A stretch of 64,000 nt of DNA from CAZCQP01 sp964500895 (GTDB lineage: Bacteria > Bacillota > Clostridia > Lachnospirales > JAISER01). Below the pieces are notes generated by a model. That model saw only the letters and a program-made list of their open reading frames with translations. It was not told where the DNA came from and did not search any database. Below, in pieces: positions 1 to 8,250 of the stretch. Numbering within the stretch: the stretch's first letter is position 1; every line of letters begins with the position of its first letter. A program made the translations under genes and the position numbers. Location of the stretch: contig CAZCQP010000005.1 in the NCBI GenBank assembly GCA_964500895.1, positions 1-64,000 of the forward strand, given 5' to 3'.

Positions 1-94
1 ATTCCACATACTTTTCTTCTACCCCTGCTTTTGCTGCAATGTCCCGGATGTGGCTGATGCTCGCCTCTTGGGCGATTTCAATGTCGGTTTTCAT
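1..94 (-). CDS. fhs: Formate--tetrahydrofolate ligase, N-terminal fragment (cut by window edge)
   Basis: Reading leftwards from the ATG at 94, the 31 visible codons begin MKTDIEIAQEA and continue SISHIRDIAAKAG. This is the characteristic start of formyl-THF synthetase, which makes 10-formyl-THF from formate, THF and ATP in the cytoplasm (the folate methyl branch of the Wood-Ljungdahl route and purine/serine one-carbon supply). A GAAAGGGGA Shine-Dalgarno lies about 7 bases upstream of the ATG. The rest of the gene is outside the window, so completeness cannot be judged. It sits alone on the minus strand with about 140 bases before the next gene. The family call rests only on the N-terminus. 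Confidence 0.8.
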   Translation of the reverse strand, partial: MKTDIEIAQEASISHIRDIAAKAGVEEKYVE

Positions 95-165
95 GCTGTC
101 CAATCCCCTTTCTCTTCTCTTTTTCCCCTGAAAAACATTGCTCCGTTTACAAGATTTGCGTGAAA

Positions 166-174
166 ATTATAACA
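166..174 (-). promoter_or_regulatory. Extended -10 promoter candidate for fhs
   Basis: On the minus strand this reads TGTTATAAT, an extended -10 element (TGnTATAAT) about 70 bases upstream of the fhs start. I see no good -35 at the usual distance, which an extended -10 can tolerate. It is the only promoter-like element between fhs and the GGDEF/EAL gene. Confidence 0.4.
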
Positions 175-237
175 TAATGACCAAACATTGTATAGAAAAA
201 TATTATGTTTTACGGTGGAGTTTGAGCATTTTTCACA

Positions 238-2994
238 TTATTTGGGCCGTACTTCAAATCGGCAGTTACTGGAACCGTTGCCCCAACACGCCACCTCCAT
301 CACCACATAACTTTTTTGGGTGTAGGCGTACATCACGCCTGCAATGAAACCTTCATCAAACTGGCAAAGGCTTTCGCCACAGTCGTCCATACCAGAGCAA
401 TCCAGATCGTCCTGCAAAACGAAGACACCAGAACCTCTTTCTTCATCTAAATGTTCAACGGTAAGCAAGCCGATTTTTTGTTCCTTTAATTTTTCGGCCA
501 TCTGCTGTACAAAAGCGCCCATAGGCAAGGTCAAGTCCATAAACCCGTGGGCAAAAGCACGCCCCGCCAAACTGCCTGCTCGCCGCAGCACTTGATGCAT
601 TTCCGCTTCCCCATACACCTCCGAAAGCATTTTGCGGAGCGAAAATGCAAAGAGCCTGTAAACCAGCACCGGCATGTTATGCCCTAATTGCTCCCGGTTA
701 TCCAGCAGGCATTCTATATCGGGCATTTCCAGCAATTCGTCATGGGTTCGGTATAAAGGCATATACGCACCTTCATCTATAGCAAAATCGGCGGCAAGAA
801 CCGGCCTTGAAAAATAATACCCTTGAGCAATTTCGCAGCCCACTTCACGCAGAAAATGGACATGTTCATCTGTTTCTACCCCTTCGGCTGCCGTGCGGAT
901 GCCCAATTCCTTGGCCATTTGGGTCATGTTTTTTACAATGGTCTTGCTCCTTGTTTTATACGGGTTACTTATAAAGAAGGCTTTGTCTATTTTTATGGCA
1001 TCTACCGGCAGGTTCTTCAACAGCCCCAAAGAAGAATACCCCGTTCCGAAATTGTCCAAAGACAGTATAAACCCGGCGTCGTGCAGCTTATGTAAAACTT
1101 CTTGCAGCCATTTTTCCTGGTTCAGCACGGCAGAGGGTGTAAATTCCAGCTCAAAATACTGGCGGGGGACTTGATAGCGGTTTACCACCGCCTCCATCTG
1201 CTCCACAAAGCCCTCGTTTGTAAGGAAAAGCCTGGAAAAGTTAAGAGAAACCGTAATCAGCGGCTTGCCTGCGTCCATCCAGCTTCGGATGAGCGCACAC
1301 ACTTGCTCCAGCATGTACATATCCAGCTTAACGATGAACCCGTTTTGTTCAAACAAAGGAACAAACTGGTTGGGGTAAGCTACAATCCTGTCATCTGTCT
1401 GCCAGCGCACCAGTGCCTCTGCCCCCACCACCATTTCTGTTTCTAAATGATACTTAGGTTGCAGATACACCACAAATTCCTTGTTGGCCAATGCTGCTTC
1501 CATTTTGTTTTCCAGCTCTTTTTCCTGCACCAGTTTTATCTTGAGTGAATCGTTATAGTCGCAGGTGTTGCCCCCTTGTTGTTTTCTGGCCATGCCATGG
1601 GCCAAGTTCACCTTCTCCAGCATGGCATCAATGCCAGCATCTTCCCTCTGCGCCATATAGATGCCGTAATGGAATTCAATTTTATGGTTGTCTGCCGGTG
1701 CATCCTGCATGTGGAAGGCTTTTTCAAAAGCTTGCATCCTATTCTGAATGTCTGTGGGTTGGGTCAGCATGTCCATCCATACAAAGGTATCGGCGCTCAT
1801 ACGGCCAAAGGCAAAGGTGTCGCACTGAAACTGGGACAGAACGCTGGTAACGTTAGCGATGACTGCATTCCCTGCTTCAACACCGCACATTTCATTAATC
1901 ATTTTAAATTGATGGATGTCCAGTTGAACGAAATAAAAATAGGCATTTGGATGGCGGAATAATAACTCTGCTGCATCCAGCTTGAATTTTTCCAGATTGG
2001 GAACGCCTGTTTTGGCATCGTAATAGGCGGTTTGATAAAGGCTTTTAGCATATTGGCGCTGTTTATAAACCACCATAAATAGAAGGGCTGCTAATACCGC
2101 AATCACACCGGTGGCAAGCAATGCAGTATTTTGGAAAATGCTTTGGTCTTCTTTTGCCAAGATTTTGTCTGAAACCGATGTAAAGATGAACCAGTCGTTA
2201 ATGCCTACAGGTGCATAATGAATAAGCCAAACCTCGTTGTTTACCTTGTATACGGAATGGCCGCTAAGCCCTTTAGCTGTTTTCTTCCACACTTCTTCCA
2301 GTGTATCGTACCGAACCACACTGCCCTCTTGAAACAGATATAGGGCATCACCGGTCAGGTCCATGTTACCGGATTCTGTACTGGCCACCACCTGGCCGTC
2401 TTGATTGTATACATAGGAATAACCCTTGTCTTGAATGGCAGGAATGAATGCGCTGCCCAAGCCGTTTGCATCATACAAGCCAATAAGCACTGCAACCACA
2501 TTGCCGTCGGCATAAACAGGGGTGGAAAAAGCCAGCACAGACTTCTTTGCCCCATCTATGGTTAAAGGCTCTGACACACAGGTTTGGCCTGCCAGACTAT
2601 TTTTAAAGTATTCCTTATTAAACAGACCATCCAGCTTAATACCGCTGCCGGAAATGCTTCGCCCCTTTTTGTCTGCCAGAATCAGCGTGCTGTAACCGCT
2701 GTTTTCATTCACCTTTTCCAGAAGCTTTGAGGTAACGGTCCACTGGTTCAAGCTTTCGCCAGTGATGTTGTCTGTAAAGAAAATGGTTAAAGCTTGCAGC
2801 ATGGCTTTGCGTTCTTCAATGCTGGTCTTAAAGCTGTGCTGTTGCTGCCACATCATTTCTTCCAGGGTTGCGCATCGGTATTGTGCCAGGCTGTTCTTTA
2901 ACGCCCGATGATACAGGATAAAACCCATTGAAACCAGTGCAAGCGCCAATAAAAAAATGCAGGCAATATGCACCATTCGGTTATTTTTTAACAT
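238..2994 (-). CDS. Membrane Cache-GGDEF(degenerate)-EAL-V4R signalling protein
   Basis: A 918-residue sensor. A membrane helix (about 7-28) is followed by an extracellular Cache-like region (about 30-285), a second helix (289-311), a GGDEF domain (about 320-480), an EAL domain (about 495-740) and a C-terminal V4R domain (about 775-915) with Cys-rich segments. The GGDEF signature reads SADTF at 400-404, so cyclase activity is unlikely. EAL is present at 525-527, with the conserved N (SLNFS), E (ELEFT), K (IKID), E (AEGVE) and Q (AQGYY), but the metal motif DDFG is DNFG (647-650). A weak or regulated c-di-GMP phosphodiesterase, or a c-di-GMP-binding sensor, is inferred. The start at 2994 is chosen over 3114 because TAAGGAGGTG lies just upstream of it. 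It stands alone between fhs and the ribosomal operon. Confidence 0.88.
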   Translation of the reverse strand: MLKNNRMVHIACIFLLALALVSMGFILYHRALKNSLAQYRCATLEEMMWQQQHSFKTSIEERKAMLQALTIFFTDNITGESLNQWTVTSKLLEKVNENSGYSTLILADKKGRSISGSGIKLDGLFNKEYFKNSLAGQTCVSEPLTIDGAKKSVLAFSTPVYADGNVVAVLIGLYDANGLGSAFIPAIQDKGYSYVYNQDGQVVASTESGNMDLTGDALYLFQEGSVVRYDTLEEVWKKTAKGLSGHSVYKVNNEVWLIHYAPVGINDWFIFTSVSDKILAKEDQSIFQNTALLATGVIAVLAALLFMVVYKQRQYAKSLYQTAYYDAKTGVPNLEKFKLDAAELLFRHPNAYFYFVQLDIHQFKMINEMCGVEAGNAVIANVTSVLSQFQCDTFAFGRMSADTFVWMDMLTQPTDIQNRMQAFEKAFHMQDAPADNHKIEFHYGIYMAQREDAGIDAMLEKVNLAHGMARKQQGGNTCDYNDSLKIKLVQEKELENKMEAALANKEFVVYLQPKYHLETEMVVGAEALVRWQTDDRIVAYPNQFVPLFEQNGFIVKLDMYMLEQVCALIRSWMDAGKPLITVSLNFSRLFLTNEGFVEQMEAVVNRYQVPRQYFELEFTPSAVLNQEKWLQEVLHKLHDAGFILSLDNFGTGYSSLGLLKNLPVDAIKIDKAFFISNPYKTRSKTIVKNMTQMAKELGIRTAAEGVETDEHVHFLREVGCEIAQGYYFSRPVLAADFAIDEGAYMPLYRTHDELLEMPDIECLLDNREQLGHNMPVLVYRLFAFSLRKMLSEVYGEAEMHQVLRRAGSLAGRAFAHGFMDLTLPMGAFVQQMAEKLKEQKIGLLTVEHLDEERGSGVFVLQDDLDCSGMDDCGESLCQFDEGFIAGVMYAYTQKSYVVMEVACWGNGSSNCRFEVRPK

Positions 2995-3131
2995 GGTGGG
3001 GCACCTCCTTATAGCATGGGGCCAGTGATGGTAAATTCCATTGTATACCAAACCGGTTACATTTTCAATGCAATTCTCAGGCGAACCTTGGGCAAACTGC
3101 AATATTTTGTCCATTTCTTTTTAAAAACTGC

Positions 3132-3160
3132 TTGACAAAACCCCAAACCCCATGTATACT
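3132..3160 (+). promoter_or_regulatory. Sigma-A promoter of rplJ-rplL
   Basis: TTGACA (3132-3137), a 17-base spacer and TATACT (3155-3160). This near-consensus promoter lies directly upstream of the L10 leader and is well placed to drive the stalk-protein operon. Confidence 0.85.
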
Positions 3161-3180
3161 TCATAACGTTCAATTAAATA

Positions 3181-3300
3181 TCTGTAGACAGCAGGTGCGC
3201 ACATTGCGCATAAAACGAAAGTTGCCTGCCGAGGAATCCTTTGCTTATTTTCTCTTTGTCTATGGGTACGTCACTATTGGGCAAAGGGTTTTTTATTTTG
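3181..3300 (+). ncRNA. Ribosomal protein L10 leader with attenuator
   Basis: The transcript between promoter and rplJ carries the hallmark L10-leader segments GTAGACAGCAGGTG (3184-3197) and CCTGCCGAGG (3225-3234), which pair CAGGTG/CCTG-type strands. In this family L10(L12)4 binds the leader to repress its own operon. It ends in a hairpin between CCTTTGC (3238-3244) and GCAAAGG (3281-3287) followed by a T-rich run to 3299. That arrangement fits transcription attenuation and not only translational repression. Recognised from motifs, not from a covariance model. Confidence 0.85.
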
Positions 3301-3317
3301 CTTAAGGAGGTGTAGAC

Positions 3318-3806
3318 ATGCCAAACATTGCAAAAAAACAGCAAACCGTTGATGAAATTAAGGAAAAGCTGTCCCGTGCAAAGTCTGTGGTGCTTGTGAA
3401 TGCCAGAGGTTTAACGGTGGAGCAAGACACCCAGCTTAGAAAAAAGCTGAGAGAAGCGTCCGTTGATTATAAGGTATATAAAAATACCATGATGAACTTT
3501 GCCGTTTCCGGCACGCCTTTTGAAGGGCTTCAAGCGTATTTGGAAGGCCCCACGGCCGTAGCCATTTGCTATGAAGACCAAATGGCCGCCGCACGCACAT
3601 TCAACAAGGAATTGAAAGCCATGCCTCAGCTGGAATTTAAAGCTGGTGTGGTGGAAAACGAAGTGTATGATGCTGAAGGCATTAAAGCCATTGCAGACAT
3701 TCCATCCAGAGAAGAACTGCTTTCCAAACTGTTGGGTTCTTTCAAATCCCCAATGGCGTCTTTCGCACGTATTATCAACGAAGTGGCCAAACAAGCAGAA
3801 GCTTAA
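3318..3806 (+). CDS. rplJ: 50S ribosomal protein L10
   Basis: A 162-residue protein starting MPNIAKKQQTVDEIKEKL, with the L10 hallmarks VVLVNARGLTV, LRKKLREASVDYKVYKNTM and a C-terminal segment ending in the L7/L12-binding helix. It forms the base of the ribosomal stalk and binds L7/L12 dimers. AAGGAGGTG lies 5 bases before the ATG. It follows the L10 leader and is 46 bases ahead of rplL, with which it is surely co-transcribed. Length is normal for the family. rplK and rplA, often upstream, are not here; the promoter and leader start directly before rplJ. Confidence 0.97.
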   Translation: MPNIAKKQQTVDEIKEKLSRAKSVVLVNARGLTVEQDTQLRKKLREASVDYKVYKNTMMNFAVSGTPFEGLQAYLEGPTAVAICYEDQMAAARTFNKELKAMPQLEFKAGVVENEVYDAEGIKAIADIPSREELLSKLLGSFKSPMASFARIINEVAKQAEA

Positions 3807-3852
3807 AAATTTGGCTTAAACGATTAAAATTAAAATTTTGGAGGTGCCGGTT

Positions 3853-4227
3853 ATGGCAAAGCTTAGCATTGATGAAATCATTGCAGCCGTTAAGGAACTG
3901 ACGGTTTTAGAATTAAACGAACTGGTAAAAAAAGCTGAAGAAGAATTTGGCGTATCCGCTGCTGCCGGTGTTATGGTAGCCGCAGGTGCTGGCCCAGCTG
4001 CTGAAGTTGAAGAAAAAACTGAATTCGACGTGGAATTAACCAACGTTGGCGCAGAAAAAATTAAAGTTATCAAAGTAATCAGAGAACTGACCGGCCTTGG
4101 CTTGAAAGAAGCTAAAGACCTGGTAGACGGTGCGCCTTCCATGATCAAAGAAGCTGTGGCTAAAGAAACAGCTGAAGGCATCAAAGCTAAACTTGCTGAA
4201 GTTGGCGCTACAGTAACCATTAAGTAA
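3853..4227 (+). CDS. rplL: 50S ribosomal protein L7/L12
   Basis: A 124-residue stalk protein (MAKLSIDEIIAAVKELTV...). It has an N-terminal dimerisation helix pair, an Ala/Gly-rich hinge (about 38-52) and the globular C-terminal domain with the factor-binding segment KIKVIKVIRELTGLGLKEAK. It recruits translation GTPases to the ribosome. The open frame extends five codons upstream, but GGAGGTG at 3840-3846 and the family N-terminus fix the start at 3853. It is the second gene of the operon and is closed by a strong terminator. Confidence 0.97.
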   Translation: MAKLSIDEIIAAVKELTVLELNELVKKAEEEFGVSAAAGVMVAAGAGPAAEVEEKTEFDVELTNVGAEKIKVIKVIRELTGLGLKEAKDLVDGAPSMIKEAVAKETAEGIKAKLAEVGATVTIK

Positions 4228-4243
4228 TTCATTCACACATCAT

Positions 4244-4276
4244 CCGGGCGGGATAATATTCCGCCTGGTTTTTTTT
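4244..4276 (+). terminator. Rho-independent terminator of rplJL
   Basis: An 8-bp stem CCGGGCGG / CCGCCTGG (one G-U pair) with a 9-base loop, followed by eight T, just after rplL. Confidence 0.9.
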
Positions 4277-4352
4277 GCCTTGAAACAAGCTGTGGCCAAT
4301 GGTATAATCATTGAAGACATATTTTCTTTACTTGACAGGAGCAATGACACTT

Positions 4353-4961
4353 ATGGATATTATTTTTGCAACCACCAACCCGGGCAAACTGAAAGAAGCC
4401 GCAGCAATTATGGCCGACAGTGGCTACAGGCTATTGTCCTTGCAAGACGCTGGCGTTCACATGGACGTGGAGGAAAACGGCGTAACCTTTGCCGATAACG
4501 CCATGATTAAAGCTGTGGCCATCATGGAAGCCAGTGGATGTCCTGCACTGGCAGACGACTCCGGGCTGGAAATTGATTTTTTGGATAAAAAACCCGGTGT
4601 ACATTCCGCCCGTTATATGGGCGAAGATACCCCCTATACCGTTAAAAATGAACACATCTTATCCTTGATGAAAGAAGTACCCCAAGAAAAACGTACCGCC
4701 CGTTTTGTATGCGCCATGGCCCTGGCATTGCCTAACGGCCTTCGGCTACAAAGTCTGGCCTCGCTGGAAGGTTTTGTGGCCTATGATGCCCTGGGCAACG
4801 GCGGCTTTGGCTACGACCCTATTTTTTATGTGCCCCAGCAAAACCTTACATTGGGGCAGATGTCCCCGGAAATGAAAAATGCCCTCAGCCACCGCAAACT
4901 GGCGCTGGAAGCCATGAAAAGGGAGATGAAAGCCCGCCATGAAGCTTTTGGTATTCAGTGA
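4353..4961 (+). CDS. rdgB: XTP/dITP diphosphatase (HAM1/RdgB family)
   Basis: A 202-residue house-cleaning enzyme that hydrolyses non-canonical purine NTPs (dITP, XTP) to the monophosphate. Visible family motifs are the substrate-binding start IIFATTNPGKLKEA, TFADNAMIKA, LADDSGLEID, the PGVHSARYMG segment, GNGGFGYDPIF and the C-terminal MKNALSHRKLAL. The start at 4353 is preferred over 4311 because it gives the usual N-terminus and has AGGAG at 4337-4341, though the 11-base spacing is long. It overlaps the next gene by 23 bases, so the two are probably translationally coupled. Confidence 0.93.
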   Translation: MDIIFATTNPGKLKEAAAIMADSGYRLLSLQDAGVHMDVEENGVTFADNAMIKAVAIMEASGCPALADDSGLEIDFLDKKPGVHSARYMGEDTPYTVKNEHILSLMKEVPQEKRTARFVCAMALALPNGLRLQSLASLEGFVAYDALGNGGFGYDPIFYVPQQNLTLGQMSPEMKNALSHRKLALEAMKREMKARHEAFGIQ

Positions 4962-5451
4962 TTCCCATGGCCAAACCCGGCATATGGCAGAAGTGCTCCA
5001 GCGCATTGGCAAAGACATGGATGGGCTCATCCATTTGGGTGATGGCTATGGAGACGTAGCCCCCTTATGCGCCGCCTCCTTCCCCCACCTTCAAATCCAT
5101 CAGGTTTACGGCAACTGTGACTGGTTCAGTCCAGATACGCCCTTTACCCTGGTGGATTGCGCCGGAAAACGTTTGCTTTTAACCCATGGCCATGGGTATC
5201 ATGTGAAGCAGGATTTGCAAAGGCTGCATTACTTGGCTTTAGAACAGCAGGTGGATGTGTGCCTGTTTGGCCATAGCCATGTGCCTGTTTGGTTTCAGCA
5301 AGAAAACATTTGGTTTATGAACCCCGGCAGCATCAGCCTGCCCAAAGGCACCCCCTTCCCTACCTATGGGGTGCTGCATATCACTGCAACCGGGGACATT
5401 CACGGCTCGGTGGTGGAAATGGCCGGGGAGCAGTATCACATTTTGCTCTAA
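4939..5451 (+). CDS. YfcE/MJ0936-type metallophosphodiesterase
   Basis: A 170-residue calcineurin-like phosphoesterase. The metal-binding motifs are in order: DSHG (near residue 8), HLGDGYGD, GNCD, LLTHGHGY and FGHSHVP, ending with the NPGSISLPKG segment typical of YfcE-type enzymes. Cytoplasmic; the substrate of these proteins is usually unknown (phosphodiesterase on artificial substrates). The start lies inside rdgB with GGGAGAT 11 bases upstream. The pairing of rdgB with a YfcE-like phosphoesterase is common in Clostridia. Confidence 0.9.
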   Translation: MKLLVFSDSHGQTRHMAEVLQRIGKDMDGLIHLGDGYGDVAPLCAASFPHLQIHQVYGNCDWFSPDTPFTLVDCAGKRLLLTHGHGYHVKQDLQRLHYLALEQQVDVCLFGHSHVPVWFQQENIWFMNPGSISLPKGTPFPTYGVLHITATGDIHGSVVEMAGEQYHILL

Positions 5452-5485
5452 TTTTTTACTTTAAATTTATGAAGGAGGACTTTAC

Positions 5486-5992
5486 ATGAATGTACCAAAA
5501 ATGCGCCGCAAAGATAAAACAATGCCCAAAGATATGGCCATGGCGCTACTTACCAACAGCGAATATGGCATCATGTCTACCGTTTCTGAACAGAACCAGT
5601 GTTACGGGGTGCCTGTGAACCATGTGGTGTATAACGACTGCATTTATTTCCACGGCCTGACGGGCAATGGCTTTAAAGCCCAGAACATCCGCCATAATCC
5701 CAATGTATCTTATACCGTTGTAGGCAAAAACATGGTGATTCCTTTTGATTTCAACACCATGTTTGAAAGTGTCATTGTTTTTGGTCAAGCTTCTATTGTG
5801 GAAGACGAAGATGAGAAAAGAGCTTCCCTTATTAAGCTTTGTGAAAAATTCTCCGGCAGACATATGGATAAGATGGATGCTTTCTTTCAAGCGGACTACC
5901 ACAGAACCATGATGATTAAAATTACCATTGACCACATCACCGGCAAGTGGGATAAACGCAACAACAACACCACTGATACCAATAACCAATAG
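5486..5992 (+). CDS. Pyridoxamine 5'-phosphate oxidase-fold (NimA-like) flavoprotein
   Basis: 168 residues with the split-barrel FMN-binding fold: MRRKDKTMPKDMAMALL, EYGIMSTVSEQNQCYGVPVNHVVY, the IYFHGLTGNGFKAQNI segment and a C-terminal ITIDHITGKW. The family includes 5-nitroimidazole reductases (Nim) and many proteins of unknown substrate, so a redox or flavin-binding role is likely but the substrate is open. GAAGGAGGA lies 6-7 bases before the ATG. It forms its own unit, ending at the terminator at 6014. Confidence 0.83.
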   Translation: MNVPKMRRKDKTMPKDMAMALLTNSEYGIMSTVSEQNQCYGVPVNHVVYNDCIYFHGLTGNGFKAQNIRHNPNVSYTVVGKNMVIPFDFNTMFESVIVFGQASIVEDEDEKRASLIKLCEKFSGRHMDKMDAFFQADYHRTMMIKITIDHITGKWDKRNNNTTDTNNQ

Positions 5993-6013
5993 CCAATAAC
6001 CAGAACACCCATG

Positions 6014-6049
6014 GCCGGAAAAGTTCTTTATTTTCCGGCTTATTTTTTT
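6014..6049 (+). terminator. Rho-independent terminator
   Basis: GCCGGAAAA (6014-6022) pairs with TTTTCCGGC (6031-6039) across an 8-base loop, followed by a T-rich tail. It closes the PNPOx-fold gene. A second inverted repeat, AAATTGGTT...AACCAATTT, lies just downstream at about 6061-6084 and is unexplained. Confidence 0.85.
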
Positions 6050-6089
6050 AAAGCACATAAAAAATTGGTTTTTGTAACCAATTTGACCC

Positions 6090-6121
6090 TTGACAAATTG
6101 TAAAATATCCCCTAGTATAAT
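6090..6121 (+). promoter_or_regulatory. Promoter for tRNA-Gly
   Basis: TTGACA at 6090-6095. Two overlapping -10 choices follow: TAGTAT (6113-6118, 17-base spacer) or TATAAT (6116-6121, 20-base spacer). It lies about 65 bases upstream of the tRNA. Confidence 0.65.
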
Positions 6122-6186
6122 GTTGGAAACAAAAGCTTATCTTCAAACAGCACGATAACAACATAATACTTACTGCGTTTACGTAT

Positions 6187-6257
6187 GCGGGTGTGGTTCA
6201 ATGGCAGAACGTTGGCTTCCCAAGCCGAAGGCGTGGGTTCGATTCCCATCATCCGCT
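6187..6257 (+). tRNA. tRNA-Gly(CCC)
   Basis: A full cloverleaf can be folded. The acceptor stem GCGGGTG/CATCCGC has one G-U pair. The D stem is GTTC/GAAC. The anticodon stem is TTGGC/GCCGA with loop TTCCCAA, giving anticodon CCC. The T arm is GTGGG-TTCGATT-CCCAT. CCA is not encoded. A run of eight T from 6257 may act as a terminator right after the gene. Confidence 0.93.
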
Positions 6258-6279
6258 TTTTTTTATACAAATTTTTTGC

Positions 6280-6307
6280 TAAAGTTTTCCAAATGATTTG
6301 CCGATAT
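6280..6307 (+). promoter_or_regulatory. Sigma-D (flagellar) promoter of flagellin 1
   Basis: TAAA (6280-6283), a 16-base spacer and GCCGATAT (6300-6307) match the sigma-28/sigma-D consensus TAAA-N15-GCCGATAA. It leaves a leader of about 180 bases before the flagellin start. The other flagellin gene has the same type of promoter. Confidence 0.85.
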
Positions 6308-6450
6308 TACTTTTGGAGGGGTTTATACACGGTTTTGTGCCGTTCCTTCCGCTGTACATAAGATGAAGAGAAAGTTTTGTTATCGTTATAGACCGATGGT
6401 CCGGAACTTCGGTTTATATAAAGTTTGGCGTTATAAAACGCTGTTAATTC

Positions 6451-6468
6451 GCGGAAATGGATTTCCGC
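6451..6468 (+). promoter_or_regulatory. Hairpin just upstream of the flagellin 1 ribosome-binding site
   Basis: A perfect 7-bp stem GCGGAAA/TTTCCGC with loop TGGA, ending 11 bases before the Shine-Dalgarno GGAAGGGTG (6480-6488). It could influence mRNA stability or translation of the flagellin message. This role is inferred from position only. Confidence 0.5.
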
Positions 6469-6495
6469 AAAAATACCATGGAAGGGTGTATGATT

Positions 6496-7917
6496 ATGAG
6501 TAACATGGTCGTAAACACTAACGTATTGGCGCTTAATGCCCACCGTGCATTAAAAGGCACCGGCAATATGCAATCCAAAGCCTCCTCCAGGTTGTCTTCT
6601 GGCTTGAGAATTAACTCTGCCGCAGACGATGCTGCTGGCTTGGCTATCAGCGAAAAAATGCGCGCACAAATTAGAGGCTTGGATATGGCTTCTAAAAATG
6701 CGCAAGACTCCATCTCTCTGGTGCAAACCGCCGAGGGTGGCATGCAAGAAATTGACAACATGTTGCAACGCATTCGTGAACTGGTTGTTCAAGCTTCCAA
6801 CGACACCAATGAGTGGGAACTTCAAAGCGGTGGAGACCGTCAAAAGATTCAAGACGAAATCTCCCAGCTTGTATCTGAAGTAGACTCCATGGCTGGTAGA
6901 GTGGAATTCAACAAGAAGAAACTGATCAACGGCAACTTTGCCGCAACTGCATTGGATTCTTCCAACGGCCCAACCACTCAAAACGCCTTTGTAAACAGCC
7001 GTTTTATGCTGGATAACGCCATCACCAACATGACCGATGCCAAAACAGAAATCAACAGAGTGCTGAACAATCCTACCTCCAGCGGTTTTGGCGGCATTTT
7101 GGATGCCCTAAAGAGCACCGAAGAATACCGCACCGGTGTTATCACCAAGCTGGTAGACGATGCCATTGCTGAAGTGGCCAATGTGGTAGATAAAGCCAGA
7201 GGCATTGCATCCACAGGTGCTGGCTCTGCTCAGGCATCTGTAACTGTATTAACAAACAGCTTATCACTGAGCACCACCACTTTAAGCAGCAGATTGCAAG
7301 CATTGGTTAGCGCTGTTGGTGCACAAGGTACAGTCTCCGTAGCTGGCTACACTGCTCAATTGATTACAAACTTGCAAAGTGCAGTAACCGGCTCTCTGTC
7401 CGCTGCTTTGTCAACTTATGCAACCGCTGTGGATACTGTGAAGCAAGCTACCGCTTCCTTCAACATAGCCAAAGCAAACTATGACAAAGCACCTAAAGTG
7501 GAAGGCCTGTTCTTCCAAGTTGGTGCCAACGCACAACAAAGACTGGAAATGTCCATTAATTCTGTAAACTCCAACTTCTTGGGCATCGGCGACGGCAAAG
7601 GCAAGACCTCCATTGACGTGGTACGCTCTTCCGGCCGTGACATCACTGATATTCTGACCACTATGGACAGAGCATTAAGCTATGTTACCGATGAACGTTC
7701 CAAACTGGGTGCGCTGCAAAACAGATTGGAATTCACCATTAAGAGCTTGGATATTTCTTCTGAAAACCTGTCTGCTTCCGAATCTCGCATTCGCGATACA
7801 GATATGGCTAAAGAAATGATGAACTTGACCAGAGCAAACGTACTGCAACAAGCTGGTACTTCCATGCTGGCACAGGCTAATCAAGCACCTCAAAGTGTGC
7901 TTCAATTGCTGAGATAA
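6496..7917 (+). CDS. Flagellin 1
   Basis: A 473-residue filament subunit. The conserved N-terminal D0/D1 region (about 1-150) contains the family segments NTNVLALNAHRALKG, RLSSGLRINSAADDAAGLAI and MQEIDNMLQRIRELVVQA. The C-terminal region (about 370-473) contains SLDISSENLSASESRIRDTD and ends NQAPQSVLQLLR. The variable middle (about 155-365) is Ala/Thr/Ser-rich and predicted largely helical. It is exported by the flagellar type III system (not in the window). The start at 6496 matches the other flagellin and has GGAAGGGTG upstream; an upstream frame to 6457 is ignored. No FliS, FliD or CsrA gene is adjacent, which is unusual for flagellin loci. Confidence 0.96.
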   Translation: MSNMVVNTNVLALNAHRALKGTGNMQSKASSRLSSGLRINSAADDAAGLAISEKMRAQIRGLDMASKNAQDSISLVQTAEGGMQEIDNMLQRIRELVVQASNDTNEWELQSGGDRQKIQDEISQLVSEVDSMAGRVEFNKKKLINGNFAATALDSSNGPTTQNAFVNSRFMLDNAITNMTDAKTEINRVLNNPTSSGFGGILDALKSTEEYRTGVITKLVDDAIAEVANVVDKARGIASTGAGSAQASVTVLTNSLSLSTTTLSSRLQALVSAVGAQGTVSVAGYTAQLITNLQSAVTGSLSAALSTYATAVDTVKQATASFNIAKANYDKAPKVEGLFFQVGANAQQRLEMSINSVNSNFLGIGDGKGKTSIDVVRSSGRDITDILTTMDRALSYVTDERSKLGALQNRLEFTIKSLDISSENLSASESRIRDTDMAKEMMNLTRANVLQQAGTSMLAQANQAPQSVLQLLR

Positions 7918-7931
7918 TTCATGCAATTATT

Positions 7932-7963
7932 AACTCCCGGGCTATGTTCCCGGGAGTTTTTTT
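7932..7963 (+). terminator. Terminator of flagellin 1
   Basis: A 10-bp perfect stem AACTCCCGGG/CCCGGGAGTT with a 7-base loop and a T tail. Confidence 0.92.
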
Positions 7964-8055
7964 AACTGCCCCCTTTGCTTTGCCGCATAGTTTTCTTGCC
8001 CTTGCCTCATAATATAGCAATACTGAAAAAAAGCGCTAAGCGTGAGGTGATGAAG

Positions 8056-8226
8056 ATGAAATATGCAGACTTGTTCCAACTGATTGAAAATGACGGCAAA
8101 GCGAAGCAATACTATAACGAACTGCCTGGCTACGTCCGTGAGCAGATCGCTTCCAAAGCAGGTGGTGTCAACTCCATGGCCAGCCTGCAAGACTATGCGG
8201 AAAACCTGCTCCGAGGCGATGATTAA
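8056..8226 (+). CDS. Small conserved-looking protein of unknown function
   Basis: 56 residues (MKYADLFQLIENDGKAKQYY...), acidic and helical, with no signal peptide or membrane segment. I do not recognise a family. The open frame extends upstream to 7975, but GAGGTG (8044-8049) six bases ahead of the ATG at 8056 points to the shorter form. It is 24 bases upstream of the YdeI/OmdA-like gene and both end at the same terminator, so they form a two-gene unit downstream of the flagellin terminator. Confidence 0.65.
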   Translation: MKYADLFQLIENDGKAKQYYNELPGYVREQIASKAGGVNSMASLQDYAENLLRGDD

Positions 8227-8250
8227 GTTTTTTTAGCAAGGAGATGTTTC

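Noticed and set aside
3816..4232. 138-codon frame on the minus strand opposite rplL
   Set aside because: It mirrors the Ala/Glu/Lys-rich rplL coding sequence, has no ribosome site and matches no family; rplL is certain.
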